Assembly (NCBI GenBank): GCA_961205875.1
Contig: OY540820.1
Coordinates: 9,238,001-9,302,000 of the forward strand
DNA: 64,000 nt
DNA from: Sialis fuliginosa
Lineage: Eukaryota > Arthropoda > Insecta > Megaloptera > Sialidae
Direction of reading: 5' to 3'
Shown: piece by piece, positions 54,197 through 64,000 of the stretch
Position numbering within the stretch: the first letter of the stretch is position 1
Layout of the letters: each line of letters opens with the position of its first letter
Program-made: the position numbers and the translations under genes
The notes under the pieces: model-generated
Told to the model about the DNA's origin: nothing
The model's database searches: none
Seen by the model: the letters and a program-made list of their open reading frames with translations, nothing else

Positions 54197-54912
54197 ATTT
54201 CCATGTTTCGAAGGAAATGGAAATATTGTAATACCGTCGAAAAATCGTATCCGAGATAAGAGCAGATTCTTTGTACTACCTTCAAAACGTAAAAAAAGTT
54301 AATTTTCACATGGCGGCTGAGCGTGTGTCTGGATGTAGAATTTTCTTTCGTTCACAATAACTACTGTAAAAATGCACCGATTTGAATTATTTTTGGGGAA
54401 AATGCTTGTCTCAGTAAGTACTCCAGATCTATTGATTTTGATGCTAATTGGATTAGGGGTTTTGGAAATATTTGAAATTTTGTAACTATTATCGTCTAAA
54501 AAGTGAACGTTGCAAGTATTATCTCACTAATTTTGACAAGTTTAATTGAACCTAAGGTAGATTTATAATTTGTACGTGCCTAAACAGCTATTGAAGGAAT
54601 GAAAACTACTCTCAAAGTTTGAATTTTAAATACTAATTAATACTTCACTTGGAAACAAATGTAACTAATACACATTCGTAAATTAACTAATCCGTTTAGC
54701 ACCAAAATCAATAGGTCTGGACTGGAATACTCACTGAGACAAACATTTTCCCCACATATAATTCAGACACACAGACACACGCACAGCTGTCATGCGGAAA
54801 TTAACTTTTCTTTACGTTTTGAAGTTAGTACAATCAGAATCTGTCTTTATCTCGAACACGATTTTTCGACTGTATTACAATACTTCCATTTCCTTCGGAA
54901 AATGGAAGTAAT
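54197..54912. mobile_element. Foldback element with about 200-bp inverted arms
   Basis: Starts with TTTCCATGTTTCGAAGGAAA, TATTGTAATACCGTCGAAAA, and a CATGGCGGCTGAGCGTGTGT block; the same words return inverted at 54700-54912. The long inverted arms surround an AT-rich core. A related copy without the right arm is at 55375-55910. Confidence 0.7.
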
Positions 54913-54958
54913 TTATGTTTAAAAATCAAAATACCTACCAAATTATAAATAATAAATA

Positions 54959-55342
54959 CAGTGCAACCTCGATATAACAAAACTGAAAGGGAGTAGAAAA
55001 TATTCGATATACCAAGTAATTTGTTACAGTGCGGTTTGTTATATAAAGGTTAGGTTGGTCTACAATTCGTTATAACAAGGTAAGAAAACTTGTTTATTAA
55101 CCTCAACATTACGTAGGTACTCATCTGCTTACCCTGTTATAGCGAACGATTTCCACTAATAAATAAAATACATTTTAAAGAAAAACTGTATTTTTTATTT
55201 AAAAAATTCGTTATAAAGAGGTTGTTGACAAATATATTCGTAATATAAAGGTATATTTTGCATTAGCTCTTAGGGGATTTCGAAAAATTTGTTAAATTGA
55301 GGAAATCGTTATATTGAGGCTTGTTATATTAAGGTTACACTG
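54959..55342. mobile_element. pogo/Tigger-type MITE (384 bp)
   Basis: Flanked by TA at 54957-54958 and 55343-55344. Ends CAGTGCAACCTCGATATAAC and GTTATATTAAGGTTACACTG are imperfect inverted repeats of the pogo/Tigger type, and inside there are several further CGTTATAA and TATAAAGG words. Confidence 0.8.
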
Positions 55343-55374
55343 TATCTACTAATTTTGATCGCCAAGAACTTTTT

Positions 55375-55910
55375 TTACTTCCATGTTCTGAAAGAAATGG
55401 AAGTATTGTAATACCATCGAAAAATCGTGAGATAATGACAGATTCTGAATGTACTAACTTCAAAACTTAAAGAAAAGTAAATTTCCGCATGGCGGCTGTG
55501 CGTGTGTCTGTGTGTCTGTGCGGATGTAGAATTCTCTTTCGTTCACGATAACTACTGTGAAAATGCACCGATCTGAATTATTTTTGGGGAAAATGTTTAT
55601 TTCAGCGAGTACTCCAGACCTATTGATTTTGGTGCTATCGGATTAGGGGTTTTGGAAATATTTGAAATTTTGTAATTTTTTTCGTCTAAAAAGTGAACAT
55701 TGCGAGTATTATCTCACTAATTTTGATAAGACTTGGTACATTTGTAGTTCAATTGAACCATAGGGAAATTTACTATTTGTACGTGCCTAAACAGCCATTA
55801 AAGGGGTGAAAAACACACTTAAAATTTGAATTTTAAATACTAATATGTCATTAATTCATGTTGCCTTGGAAACAAATGCAACTAAATTCAAATTGTCAAA
55901 TTAGTAGCTG
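55375..55910 (+). mobile_element. Right-truncated copy of the foldback element
   Basis: Matches the left arm and core of 54197-54690 (GCATGGCGGCTGTGCGTGTG, GAATTATTTTTGGGGAAAAT, TCCAGACCTATTGATTTTGG), with a GTCTGTGT expansion near 55509. It lacks the inverted right arm. Confidence 0.65.
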
Positions 55911-56056
55911 TAACCGTCGTAAGTATATATGTTTTTTATGTATTACGAAATTTATATTCATAGTAGTAGATTATATTAATAAAATATTTTTCAAAAAATT
56001 TATATTTAAAAAGATAGAAAGAACATGAAAGTCATGTATGGTTCTCCATACCGATA

Positions 56057-56138
56057 TTTTAAGGGTAAAATTGTGTTTTGATAACGTATCAAACATTTTT
56101 TAAGGGTAAAATTGTGTTTTGATAACGTATCAAACATT
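56057..56138. repeat. Perfect 41-bp tandem duplication upstream of a core promoter
   Basis: Two adjacent identical 41-base units (56057-56097, 56098-56138). Each contains the palindrome TGATAACGTATCA, which includes a GATAA core. The second copy ends about 160 bases before the predicted initiator. Confidence 0.9.
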
Positions 56139-56268
56139 TTTTGCGACTATTTGAAATAGTGGAATTGGCCATATAGCACCTGACTGCAACGCAACGTATA
56201 ACAAGCGGGTGCAGTGGCAGCGTGTGGTAGTGCAAGAAGCGCCACTGGCCCCGAGGCGCGTACCTACT

Positions 56269-56303
56269 TATAAGCCGCGGTGTGCGCCTGTTCTCGTTCA
56301 GTT
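56269..56303 (+). promoter_or_regulatory. Candidate TATA/initiator core promoter
   Basis: TATAAG at 56269-56274 and initiator TCAGTT at 56298-56303 place the TATA T at -31 relative to the A at 56300, matching the optimal arthropod spacing. The surrounding 56160-56380 is far richer in G and C than the flanks. The gene it drives would run rightwards. Confidence 0.6.
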
Positions 56304-56724
56304 CTAATCGTGCGGCGTCAAGTCTCATCTCGCGTTGAAAACGCTGCCACTTCTACCGCGCCACATGCACGCACATTGTTGAAACAAGTTCTCAGGGCTT
56401 ACTTGATTAATAATTACATATAAACACTAGCAGTGAATCATTATGTTGTCAAATCGTTAGTGTATTTCAATCATTACGGTCGTGTTTTGTTTTGTTTGAT
56501 TCGATTTTATTTTTTTTACGATTTTTATTTAATCTGTGGTGTGTATGAAAGGTATTTTACATTTTTTTGATATACATAAGTTTTGTTTATTTGTTACTTC
56601 TTTATTTTAACCTGAGAAATTTTTTTGACAGTGTACCTTCTCGATTTTAAGTGACAAACTTTTTAGACATTTTTTTTGTGATGTGTGTTTTTTAATTAGC
56701 CAATAAAACAGAAAATCTATTTTA

Positions 56725-56768
56725 ATGCAAACAAATATGACGAATAGCATGAAGCAAACTGTGATAAA
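56725..56768 (+). CDS. Possible short first coding exon of an unidentified gene (partial)
   Basis: Downstream of the core promoter, a frame beginning ATG at 56725 reads MQTNMTNSMKQTVI plus two bases and runs into a strong donor GTAAGTAT at 56769. If transcription starts at 56300, the leader is about 425 bases, with several short upstream frames (for example at 56366, 56443 and 56545). No matching downstream exon was found in the remaining 7.2 kb, so the rest would lie beyond the window. The peptide is too short to identify. The exon could equally be non-coding. Confidence 0.3.
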
Positions 56769-57864
56769 GTAAGTATAATATTTAAATGTTTGATAAACAT
56801 AGTCTTTTTGGGTTAAAAGTCAAAATATCAAATATAATAAAAATATGATGCAAAAAAGAACCCAAAATGATTATATTATATATTTTGTATCTGCATTTAT
56901 TTTACGATAATATTTAAGGCCAGATTTTGTAAATATTAGAACCAAAATAATATTATATTAAAATTAATATAAAACTACTTTAAAATTGATATGTCCAAAT
57001 TTTGTAGGTATTATTTAAAGAATTACAATTTCAATATTAATTTGGAAAAAGTTTAGTATCAATTAGATTAAAATTTTTGGTTTAATGATATATGCTACTA
57101 CTTATTTTAACAAGTATTTTGACTAATACCGTTATAATTAAAGGAATTTAAAGAATTTCCTTAGGAATGAACATGGGTAAAGAATTCTAAGATAAAACAA
57201 GAATTCGGTATTATCTAAAAATCTGAATCGTAAAAAACATGTTAACTTTATTTTTCTGTAACAAGTAGAACGAAGAAAAAATCAAAGCTTTTGTGTTCGA
57301 AAAAATAAACATGCTTTGGTAAACATTGTATTTGTAGTAAGGATTACGATGTAAATAGATCAGGGCCGTAGTTAGCAGTACATCGAATAGGTAATTGATC
57401 GAATATATAACATAAATATACAAACGAAAATAAAAATACAAAAATGAAAATATGAAAATTATTTAAATTTTTATAATTATTTTGTTTATTACGAACATAA
57501 TTTCAATACGTATAATAACCAGAAACAAAATGATTTATTTGTAATTTTTTTAATGAAACAAAAAACATGGTTTTCTGTGTGAGTATTTTGAACTTTAAAC
57601 TTACCTCTAAAATATTAAATGTTTGAATTTTTTCAAAAAAGAAAATAAGAGACTTATCTAAAAATCAAACTAACCGATCAAAAAACATTGAAACGCCACT
57701 GAACATATTATATAAATTATGGTTATCATCGATATGATTTATTCAAGGAAAGGTATAGGGTCAGTTATAATTTTCTTGATTTCGATATGACTAAACATAT
57801 AACCCTTTTTCTTTTACCCTAACCCGTGTATTCATACATGAATCTACAATCTCTAGTACAAATA

Positions 57865-58411
57865 AGGTAGTGGCACCAGTCTTGGCAATGACCCCAGTAA
57901 TGGCAAATTTTTAATTAAATTCACTGAATTAGAAATATTTGTTGATATTTGATTACTACCATTTCTGAATATTAATCTATATACATTTAACTGTCTTACA
58001 GCGTGATTTGATGACATTCGGTCAATAGGAGTCAAAATGGTGGACATTTAAACTAATTATTAGTATAATTTATTTATTAATTATTATATTATTATAGAAA
58101 CTGCTTTACATTGTTTGAAATTTGACGATTTTTTCTTTTATATCTTTTGTATCGTAGTACTTTTATTTTGTAACCATTAGCAAGTGTCCATCACTGCGTG
58201 CTCATTAACTTTGCCATTACTGGAGAAAAAACATGAACAAAATAAAAGGCTATAATTAAAAAAAAACTATATTTGCGGACTTTGGTAATTAAATTAGAGT
58301 TACTTGTTTTATTAGTAATATAAGTTCATAAGATATTACAAAAAAACCCATTAATAAAAAAAAACCAATGAAAATTTGTTCTTATAGTGGCCATAACTGG
58401 TGCCTTTACCT
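57865..58411 (+). mobile_element. TA-flanked MITE, family A, copy 3
   Basis: 547 bp between TA at 57863-57864 and TA at 58412-58413. Left end AGGTAGTGGCACCAGTCTTG, right end ACTGGTGCCTTTACCT. The interior matches the 60562 copy almost throughout, including the block with TAAATGTCCACC read in reverse. Confidence 0.85.
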
Positions 58412-58953
58412 TATATGTGTATTCACATGTTTAATTCAATTCATGGTTACTAAAGTTTAATTCTGATATAACTAACTCTGAATTCAGTTACAACTTTTGT
58501 AATAACACATTACAATTGTAATGAAGTACCTATGTAGTAGACCTTTAAGTTCAAGGTCAAGGTGAAGAAGGGATATATATATAGGTATATAGGTAATACA
58601 GATTTAAATTAACTTTTTAAAGAAATTATTTCATCTTATGCTTTCTCATTAATTATAAATAAAAATTCTCTTTTGTAATTACAACATTAATTTCGGAGAA
58701 AATGATAACATGATTAAGTATTATGTTGAATTTAAAATGAGATCAGGATCGTAACTACAGAGGGTTTTTAGTGGGGTAGAATACGGATTTTTATCAAAAT
58801 ATTATTTGTTAAATTTTAGGATAAATGTCTAAAAATAATAAAATAATAAATTTTGTTATTTTTCTCAACGAATATTCAGCCTGTTCGGCAATATAATAAA
58901 AAATAAATTATAAATTAATTAATTATGTTTCGAATTTGGTAATCTGTCAATTT

Positions 58954-58987
58954 ATCTCAATAATATTCACATGAATATTATTGAGAT
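58954..58987. repeat. Perfect 34-bp palindrome
   Basis: Arms ATCTCAATAATATTCA and TGAATATTATTGAGAT are 16-base perfect complements with a 2-base CA centre. It lies 38 bases before the hammerhead-like motif. Confidence 0.9.
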
Positions 58988-59025
58988 GACAACATCGTTC
59001 TCACATTTAAATCTTTATTAATAGC

Positions 59026-59050
59026 CTGATGATGATTCTGTGAATCGAAA
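59026..59050 (+). ncRNA. Hammerhead-ribozyme-like core
   Basis: CTGATGA (59026-59032) is the conserved box 1 of hammerhead ribozymes. It is followed by a stem GATTC, loop TGT, GAATC (59034-59046) and the box 2 GAAA (59047-59050), in correct order and spacing apart from one extra U at 59033. Such cores occur in Penelope-like retroelements. Stems I and III and a cleavage site were not convincingly found, so this may be a decayed remnant or chance. Confidence 0.4.
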
Positions 59051-60432
59051 GCTTGCGATTACCTTTTCTTGAATAATTTTTGACGTTTAGACAAAGAAGT
59101 TTGTTTTTATTTATATTTAACGTCACTACTATTATATTATATATAGTTATAAATATAAATTTATTAAAATAAATATTTCTTTACTTATTAAAAATTATAA
59201 TTTGCGCAATATCAACTAAAAATATTTTGACAATAAAAAATACCCAGAAAATGTGATATTGTCGTATTTACATTTTATTAAAATAAATACCAACATATAT
59301 ATATGAAAATCGATATGTTAATATTTTACTACCTATCTACAATATATTATACATTAATAATTTTTCTCGTAATCTTGACTAGATTACTCACCACTTTATT
59401 TATATTTATATACATATCTATTTATTTAGAGATTGGGGGAATACTGCCTTGTTGGAATATTTTCTGTAGCACAGTTTCTTAATTTTTCACCCTCCACCCT
59501 CGATTTTTTACGCAACCCTCTGACTACAGTTTAAGAAACAATATCCCATAAGCCAGGAACTAATTTTTTTGTAACATTAAATTTAAAAAAATGTTAATTG
59601 AGAGAATTTTCCAATATTTCACAGTTATTTATCATAATTACCAAGTGACATTAACCGATTGAGTCGAAAACAATAGCATCAAGTGTTGATTAAAGTTGCA
59701 TTATCGACAGTTCATTGGAAACTTTATACATCCAAAGTCAACAAAGTGTCTGTCTCAAGTTTTGCTACGATGTTTACAGACAAAACTTTCAATGTTTCGT
59801 GGCCTGAAACTAAAAGTTGGCACCTTGGATGTGTGGGGAGGCTGGAGACCAATTAAAAACAAACATTTATTGTTAAACAACGTAGTTGTGGGACTTTATT
59901 TAAGTTGCTCAACTATTTTAAATTCTAATTAAGTTTCTGGATTATTAAGGTTTTGGATAATTGAAAGGGATTGGTTACAATTTTAAAAAATGGGTAAAAA
60001 AGTTTGTATAATTATCCCCGGTAGTAGAAAGAATTTCGACTAGAATTTATGAGTTTGATTTGTGTAGTCGAATAGAACCTTATTTAATTAAACTTAAATT
60101 GTATTAGAACTAAAAGTATGAAAATGTGTAGCTAATTAAAAATTTGTATACCTTTATGGTGACAATTAATTAATAAAATGGATTCGTACTCTAATTTTGG
60201 AAATTAAAATTAATGAATAATATTTATAGTAGCCTAGATTTTACATTTATTTGTATGGTAAACAAAATAATATATATTTGGCATACAACAAAAAAAAATT
60301 ATCGGAGTATATGAAATATTTTACATTGATTGAAAATCTAGTTATAAGAAGTTAATAAAATATATTGTAACGATAGTCAACGTTTAACGGTAAAGTAGCC
60401 AAAAGAATATTCGCTAAAATACTTACATATGA

Positions 60433-60542
60433 GGAGGTGAGTTCCAAAACTCTTTCGTTCCATTTTTTGTCATTCTTTCAAAATTTACAGACATCTCGAT
60501 TTAAAAAAAATGAAACGAATAAGTTTTCGAACTCACCTCTCC
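60433..60542. mobile_element. 110-bp inverted-repeat hairpin
   Basis: Left arm GGAGGTGAGTTCCAAAACTC and right arm GTTTTCGAACTCACCTCTCC are inverted, with the match continuing through TTCGTT and CATTTTTT. It lies just 20 bp from the family A copy at 60562. Confidence 0.6.
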
Positions 60543-60561
60543 ATATACATGCAATAAAATA

Positions 60562-61124
60562 AGGTACTGGCATCAGTTGTTGGATATGACCCCAGTAATG
60601 GCAATTTTCTAATTAAATGTACTGAATTAGAAATATTTGTTGATATTTCATTACTACCATCTCTGAATATTAATCTATATACATTTAACTGTCTTACAGT
60701 GTGATTTGGTGACAATCGGTAAATAGGTCTCAAAATGGTGGACATTTAAACTAATTATTAGTATAATTTATTTATTAATTATTATATTATCATAGCAACT
60801 GCTTTACATTGTTTCAAATTTGACGATTTATTCTTTTATATCTTTTGTGTCGTAGTACTTATCATTTTGTAATCATTAGCATTGTGTGCTCATTACTGGC
60901 TTTACTTTATCCTATACTGGAGAAAAAGAAAAACATGAACAAAATAAAATGCTATAATTTAAAAAACAAACTATATTTGCGGAGTTTGGTAATCAAATTG
61001 ATTAAATAAAGAGTTAGTTGATTTATTAGTAACATGAGTTGATGAGAATTACAAAAAAGAAGCCCTTCAATCACAAACACAGTTAACCTTGCTCTTATAG
61101 CGGCCATAACTGGTGCCAGTACCT
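60562..61124 (+). mobile_element. TA-flanked MITE, family A, copy 4 (best preserved)
   Basis: 563 bp flanked by TA at 60560-60561 and 61125-61126. Ends AGGTACTGGCATCAGTTG and CATAACTGGTGCCAGTACCT form the longest inverted repeat of the family. It is co-linear with copy 3 and inverse to copy 1. Confidence 0.85.
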
Positions 61125-61392
61125 TATACATGTTATATATTCGATTCACGTTTCACAAACTCGTTGTGTTTACGTTAGTATTTCTCGTGCAATGATCTAT
61201 GGAATATTTCTAAATAACTCTCAAATATGCGTACGACGTTTGAATAAAATATTATTGAATATTAAGTTGTTTTTGTTGAGCCGTACACTGACCTAAAGTC
61301 AATAGTTTTAGTTTGCAGAGATATATATATATTTTTTAAATATCTATATGATTAATATGTGAACATCGAAAATTATCGTACGTTTTTTTAGT

Positions 61393-61817
61393 ATCCTTAA
61401 TATATATAAAGCTCAATGTCTGTCTGTCTGTCTGTCCGTTTACTGGACTTATGACTTGCAAAACATTAATATCCTTATCGAAATAAATGATTTCATCGTC
61501 ATAAGTACTTAATGTAGATATAATTTGCCCATTACAGAATCCAATTTGTCGCAGCAATTCGCGCGAACTATGATGAAGTGTCGCGGGGAGAGGGAAGATT
61601 CTTCGCTCGGCCGGCAGTTGTTTATTTTGTTTTCAATTATTAACTTTTAAATTTAAACAGTTTTTCGTTCTGATTTTTTTATAGGTACGTTAGGTTTTGA
61701 TTAGTTATTATTACGATAATAATTAATCGTGTTTGTACTTAATTCAACTATATTTTTCAAAAATCCTAAACAATAATTCCGTAGTCCAAGCGGGCGAAGC
61801 CGCGCGGGCCCAGCTAG
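61393..61817 (+). mobile_element. Non-autonomous Helitron-like element 2
   Basis: Starts TCCTTAATATATATAAAGC after an A, then GTCTGTCTGTCTGTCCG. The right end has a hairpin GCGG, loop GCGAAG, CCGC near 61791, then terminal CTAG at 61814-61817 followed by T. A 5' TC, a 3' CTAG, a terminal hairpin and insertion between A and T are Helitron hallmarks. No Rep/helicase coding sequence. Confidence 0.7.
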
Positions 61818-62980
61818 TTTATTATAAAAGCAGGTGAATGAAACTATCATTCGGAAGGTACTGTGCCATAGATGTATAAAAAAAATCGAGTGTATGTTGT
61901 CGTTAAGGCAGATAAAATAAAGTTAACATAGAAACATGATTTCTCCTCTGACCATTTTTTTATTTCCCCTCGCATCGTTCAACAGCATAGCAATACTCCT
62001 AGCGCCACCAAATGGCAAAAATAAATAGTTTTGGGTTTCTGTCAAACGTAAAGAATGCGTATAGAGGTTTCAATTTGCGTTCAATCGTAGTGTTTTTATT
62101 TAGAAATTTTTGTTGTAAAAGCAGGTGCACACAAAAAATCATGTGTATTAAGGCAGGTAAAATATTAGTCGAATTTTAGTATTAATAAAAAAGTATTAGT
62201 AATAAAAAAATTATTAAGTTGTAATATAAAATGTGTTTTTAGAATTTTTTTAAAAACATAATGGGTGGAGGAAATTGGCTGTTAAATAAAACATTAATAT
62301 TTTATATTATTATTTTATAACAAGTTCATTTAAAACAAAGAAGGAAATTTATAGGAATATTTATAATAAATTAAAATACAAGTACCTATCACTTATTAAA
62401 AAAAACCCTGAAGTATGAGGTAAATAAAAAATAAAATCAAGTATATGTAATGCTGTAGGTAATTTATACCGTTACCTCGATAATATGTCATTAAAAAGGA
62501 TGTGATGAAAATAACGTTATAAATTATAGGCATTGGTTACGGTAAAGTTATATATGACATTTAAGATCTACTGTTATCTACATATACAGGATGGTCCGGT
62601 TTGGGATACAGGTATTTTAAGAGCTGATTCCTTGGCTCATTGTGAGTAAAAAATTGTATGAGAAGGTGGGGTCTATCTTCAAAACCCTCTGAGCTACAGG
62701 ATCTTTAAAAACTTCCTTCAGAGTAGTACTTACAAACAAAGATTATCTTATAACTTCCAAAGTAACGTAACTAGAACAACCACAAAAATATATTTATTTT
62801 TTTGAAAATTTTTATGAAAATGACATTATATTCATAATATTCAATAGAAATAAAAATTTCGATATTCAACCCCTAATAGCGTCGGATGGGGAAGTGGGGA
62901 GATTTTTGATATATTTATCTGCATAAATAATACTAAAAAATAAGTTTTAAGAATGTATTTCCACATTTAATAAATCTTAA

Positions 62981-63429
62981 CCCATTAACGCCCGTCGTAC
63001 ATACTTGTGTACACTTCATTTTATAATTCGTGTTGCTTTCTATGGATATTAATTTACAATATTTATTTCCTTAAAAATCAGATGCTAGTAGTGCAACAAA
63101 CAAAATCTGTTAACGTTTCATGAGTGTTTAAACGTATTTTAATTGCTGCGAATTATTTGTATATGAATAGAGGTATGTGATATGCTAATATATTTTATCC
63201 AACTGAAGCATGTGATTTCGAATTTTGTTTAAATTTTGTTAATTTTGTTAAAAGCTGTCTCACACAAAATAGGCTTCATATCTGCCAAATTTACTTGCAC
63301 AGTTATTTTTTTTCTAAATATAAAAAAAAAGTTTTTGTTGTAATATTTAGTTAAATATATTGTATGTGTACTTAATTTCGTTTTAAAAAATCGTCTGTAT
63401 GTTTTTGTTTTCGTTTGGGCGTTAATGGG
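62981..63429. mobile_element. piggyBac-like MITE
   Basis: 449 bp flanked by TTAA at 62977-62980 and 63430-63433. The termini CCCATTAACGCCC and GGGCGTTAATGGG are perfect 13-bp inverted repeats. TTAA duplication with CCC-type ends is the piggyBac pattern. No transposase is present. Confidence 0.85.
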
Positions 63430-64000
63430 TTAACCTGTCTTATAAGTTAATATAAAAGTTAGACGCGCAGCGTATTTTAATTTGACTTGTTCTAAATAGA
63501 TGTCATAATATATAACTAATAATAATCAGTGTGTGTACATTTTATTGGCCACTGTTGCAGACATAGATTTACCATTGTCACGTCTAGGTGTTTGTCGTGT
63601 TTATTTTAGATTGCAAGTGCTATTAATAAAACTAAAACAAGTCCTATGTCCGATAGACTCGAGTAGCACCTGTTGGACACGGCGTAGTGAAAGTCTACAA
63701 TAACACCACATCTATATAAATATACACTTATTGCAATTATAGATGCACTTGTAGAAATATATATATGCATTTGTCAGTAGCGACTCGTGTTCAAGATATT
63801 AATAAAATTAACACTTTTAATATACATTTTATGTCATAATCTAGATCAGTGGCCCATAACCAGCGAGTTTGGCGTCTTGGGTAAAATCCCCCCTAGTAAA
63901 CATACCGACAAACTTTCAGGAATTGTCGATGGCATTGAAACAATAGTTTTTTGTTTATAAACTCATGTTCGCAAATATGGGTTTATTAACAAAAAGCGAT

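Larger units (their letters stand above)
49454..56056. other. Gene-free region between the hAT MITE and the candidate promoter
   Basis: Contains a 16-C run at 49600-49615, a 27-bp palindrome at 50359-50385 (arms ACGTTCAACTTA and TAAGTTGAACGT), and the mobile elements listed separately. The remainder is AT-rich with no recognised coding region. Confidence 0.4.
56769..64000. other. Right-hand gene-free region (possibly a large intron)
   Basis: No exon of a known family was recognised. It holds two family A MITEs, a Helitron-like element, a piggyBac-like MITE, a 110-bp hairpin and a hammerhead-like motif, all listed separately. A block at 62588-62700 begins TACAGGATGGTCCGG, wording typical of insect transposon ends, but its other end was not found. 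Confidence 0.4.

Noticed and set aside
56089..56328. Minus-strand open frame across the candidate promoter
   Set aside because: It crosses the 41-bp tandem duplication and the GC island, and the TATA/initiator evidence points to the plus strand.
59696..59932. 78-residue open frame (MHYRQFIGNF start)
   Set aside because: No motif, promoter or splice context; typical length for a chance frame in this region.
57853..61149. Similar small open frames on the minus strand of several family A MITEs (for example starting MSTIL near 58047 and 60745, and IRARLTVFVIEG near 61100)
   Set aside because: They match each other only because the transposon copies are similar. They lack any family motif, are not intact in all copies, and overlap the terminal repeats.
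63847..63895. hAT-like sequence beginning CAGTGGCCCATAACC
   Set aside because: Too close to the window edge to find the other end; the resemblance rests on one short word.

Overview
This is a stretch of an AT-rich insect nuclear genome. All genes are spliced, with GT-AG introns and start and stop codons that reconstruct cleanly, and the proteins are closest to insect orthologues. Intergenic DNA and introns are full of small non-autonomous DNA transposons. The order of insect cannot be settled from the window; a hemipteran or lepidopteran is a reasonable guess, from overall style only.

Gene layout, left to right: the 3' part of a P5B-type ATPase (ATP13A2/3 family, + strand, 1-3474); G protein beta subunit 1 (Gbeta13F/GNB1 type, +, 4992-8968) with a long 3' region that turns GC-rich; an SLC12A9-like cation-chloride cotransporter family member (+, 12094-16093, 14 exons); mitochondrial ribosomal protein mL64/GADD45GIP1 (+, 17413-18435); an AF10/AF17 (Alhambra, MLLT10) PHD-finger chromatin protein (-, 24768-33190, 15 exons); the ribosome-export GTPase LSG1 (+, 34539-36667); the RNA polymerase II CTD phosphatase SSU72 (-, 37241-38013); the mitochondrial AAA ATPase ATAD3A (+, 38526-40911); and the mitochondrial translational activator TACO1 (YebC family, +, 41606-42645). 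AF10/LSG1 and SSU72/ATAD3A are divergent pairs that may share promoter regions. The genes do not form a pathway. Three (mL64, ATAD3A, TACO1) serve mitochondrial gene expression or structure, and LSG1 serves cytosolic ribosome maturation.

From 42.7 kb to the end there is no recognisable complete gene. This 21-kb stretch holds many miniature transposons: hAT-like, Harbinger-like, pogo-like, piggyBac-like, TA-flanked families, Helitron-like elements and foldbacks. At 56.06-56.77 kb a GC-rich island has a textbook core promoter (TATA box 31 bases ahead of the A of a TCAGTT initiator). It is preceded by a perfect 41-bp tandem duplication and followed by a possible short coding first exon ending in a strong splice donor. 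It probably starts a large gene running off the right edge.

The most interesting non-gene signals are this candidate promoter, a hammerhead-ribozyme-like core at 59026-59050 next to a perfect 34-bp palindrome, a four-copy TA-flanked MITE family (one copy inside the ATPase gene), a hAT-type element with an internal minisatellite, and a GC-rich island in the Gbeta 3' region.
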